From NCBI GenBank assembly GCA_009667805.1, contig CM019071.1, positions 51,226,101 through 51,290,100 of the forward strand: a stretch of DNA of 64,000 bases, in the 5' to 3' direction. The notes below the pieces were generated by a model that did not search any database, had not been told where the DNA came from, and was given only the letters and a program-made list of their open reading frames with translations. Every line of letters starts with the position of its first letter. Position 1 is the first letter of the stretch. This DNA comes from Leptobrachium leishanense (Eukaryota > Chordata > Amphibia > Anura > Megophryidae). The position numbers and the translations under genes are program-made. Positions 62,313 through 64,000 of this stretch are shown here, piece by piece.

Positions 62313-62610
62313 TGTTACATATGTGAATTACAATATGCAAATACAATTTAAATACTTTACATTTCTGGTTTTAAAATGTATTTCCGTGAGTTATTATTAT
62401 CAGTCATCGCTCACGCCGCAGGCCCAAACTGTGTGCTAAGAATAACCAACGAAGAGACGCCCTGGGGCCCAGCACAGAGCGCACCTGCGTCGCTCAAATT
62501 ATATGGACAGGGCCCGAAAAGTATGTATTTGCTGCATGGACCCCGGTCAGGATCTGCGGGGGGGGGGGGTGATACAATGTGCTCTGTACTGCGTTGAGCT
62601 TTTTTTTACC
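62313..62610. other. No feature seen
   Basis: Unique-looking sequence with a short G run near 62560. No splice-flanked frame or repeat family recognised. Confidence 0.35.
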
Positions 62611-62614
62611 TACA

Positions 62615-62935
62615 TTTATCTTTTGTTTAGGATAGCCTTACGCCTATCCCATTCCTGCTTAAATTCAATCACTGTTTTGGCCTCTACCACTTCTACTGGA
62701 AGGCTGTTCCATGTATCCACCACCCTCTCAGTAAAATAATGCTTTCTGATGTTACTTTTAAACCTTTGCCCCTCTAATCTAAGACTATGTCCTCTTGTTT
62801 TGCTACTTTATTTCCTTTTAAATATACTCCCTTCCTCTACCTTGTGGATTCCCTTTACGTATTTAAATGTTTCTATCATATCTCCTCTGTCTCGTCTTTT
62901 TTCCAAGCTGTACATGTTAAGATCGTTAAGCCTCT
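62615..62935 (-). mobile_element. CR1-type LINE 3' fragment
   Basis: Near-identical to 10625-10940 (shared TTTTGTTTAGGATAGCCTTA and CTCAGTAAAATAATGC). Minus-strand C-terminal reverse transcriptase codons, truncated at both ends. No coding potential left. Confidence 0.82.
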
Positions 62936-63017
62936 AGTTAATCATATCTAATTATCTATCTATCTGCGTATATTAATCTATATTTATCTGTCTGTGTATA
63001 TCTGTCTTTATATCTTT
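62936..63017. repeat. (TATC)n-like microsatellite
   Basis: Degenerate TCTATCTATCTG-type run; a similar run sits at 63515-63560. Confidence 0.7.
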
Positions 63018-63947
63018 TGTGACAGGGTGCTTGGGTTGGATAGCAGGATGTCTGGGAGAGTAATTGAGAGCAGGTATTTAGAATCCTGCATGGCCTCTAT
63101 CCTCTCTCACACACTTGTTGCTAATTAATCAATTAAGCAGCAGGTAAATTCCAAGGCTGCTGACTCCTTGAGGGAAGTGTTTTTAGTCAGGCTGCGCAAA
63201 GCAGGGCGGGGAGCAGTAACACTTTTAAAGAGATGCTGTGTTTTTCTTTCATTTATTAGATTATAGTTTCTAGATAGTTAGGATTGTTGTATTTATAGTA
63301 AGAGCTCTCATTGAGCTAGGCTTTGATTTGTAGTTGTTTTGTTTAAATCACCTGCAATTGTGAGTCAAGCCAAGTGTGGCGTATGTTTGTTTATGGAATA
63401 AACCTTTCATTTTGCACAACTTCAAGTCTACGGCTGTGTATACCCTAGAAGACTGTGTTGTTTGGCTCGAACCAAATATCCCGACTGGTTGCTATATCAC
63501 ACTATCTGCTGTATCATCTATCTATTTATCTATATATATATCTTTATCTATATCTGTGTACTTCTGTGACTTTCTAGCTGGCACCCTGCCTAGGTACCTC
63601 CATCAGAGGGCTCCCTCGCTCCAGAATCTCCCAGGGAATGCAGTCTTGTTACAGGTATTGCATGGCACGGGGATCATCACCCACTAACTGGACGAGACTA
63701 GCACTGAGTGAGAAACAGCTCGGGTTACTTTGAACAGGGAAAGAGACAGCACATTAATACACCACACAATTTTGATAATCCTGTTAACAATAGAAAATGG
63801 GTTTGACCCAGACACCTTGGCACCTCCATTACCAGCCTTTCTAACAGACATCTGCGTGTCCCATAGATTGTCCGTTTTCGGGGTGAGCGCGAGGGAGTGG
63901 CCGCAATCCCGGGCTACCATTTAATAGCTTGGGCCTCCATGGTGTCA
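63018..63947 (+). mobile_element. Possible LTR-like element
   Basis: Begins TGTGACAGGGTGC and ends TGGTGTCACA, giving inverted TGTGACA/TGTCACA ends. A GAATAAACC poly(A)-like site at about 63398 fits an LTR. No flanking duplication and no protein found. The window ends 53 bp later, so internal sequence could lie outside. Confidence 0.3.
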
Positions 63948-64000
63948 CAGTCCGAAAAGCGCCCAGATCCGTGGCGGGGACTAGAGTGACAGTGTGTGGA

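Noticed and set aside
57957..62351. Plus-strand frames of up to 1464 codons rich in Ser, Leu and Pro
   Set aside because: They lie on a C/T-only satellite in which stop codons rarely occur; several overlapping frames are open at once and none has domains or splice context.

Overview
The window looks like nuclear DNA of an amphibian, most likely a frog. It is crowded with nested vertebrate-type repeats: L2-, CR1- and L1-like LINEs, three Tc1-like transposons, a ZBED-type hAT with deletion derivatives, and many MITEs. One recurrent LINE 3' tail, ending in a (TAA)n run, is one I recall from frog genomes. Introns, GT/AG splice sites and AATAAA signals point to a eukaryote. There is no bacterial operon, no CRISPR array, and I saw no tRNA or rRNA. 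The species call is inference.

The host genes are short exons hidden among the repeats. I read two tandem, same-strand (+) copies of one gene for a single-pass type I mucin-like membrane protein. Copy B is complete: signal-peptide exon 31014-31083, Thr/Ser/Pro repeat exon 40084-41364, transmembrane exon 43991-44067 and tail exon 48368-48517 with its stop. A 3'UTR with AATAAA follows at 48894. The four exons have matching phases (1, 1, 0) and join into a 525-residue open frame. Copy A contributes only its last two exons (14830-14906 and 24255-24386); its 5' exons would lie left of the window. The TM exons are equally long, the tail exons differ only by whole codons, and the tail ends in a shared block with two tyrosines. 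Introns and 3'UTRs also align, so this is a segmental duplication.

Because the copies align, each serves as the empty site for insertions in the other, and several target-site duplications can be read directly. 1-2560: a hAT fragment with an L2 insertion. 3796-14678: a hAT in copy A intron, split by a second hAT with minisatellites (6501-9551) and by a CR1-type LINE (about 10541-13503), which itself carries a small hAT MITE. 14830-26640: end of gene A with a MITE, a Tc1 nested in a palindromic element, a hAT derivative and an LTR-like element in the 3'UTR. 26700-30600: a mariner-like remnant split by a GCGC-rich MITE, unclassified sequence, and a further hAT derivative. 31014-48900: gene B, with a 29-bp minisatellite and a nearly full-length degenerate L1 in intron 1, and MITEs in later introns. 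49008-56304: two more Tc1 elements, palindromic elements, hairpins and a 21-bp minisatellite. 56780-62310: an L2 fragment and a roughly 4.2-kb pyrimidine-only satellite. 62610-64000: a CR1 fragment and an LTR-like terminal region.

The long frames over the minisatellites and the pyrimidine tract are products of low-complexity DNA, not genes. Apart from the mucin-like pair, all recognisable protein-coding sequence belongs to transposable elements, and most of it is frameshifted.
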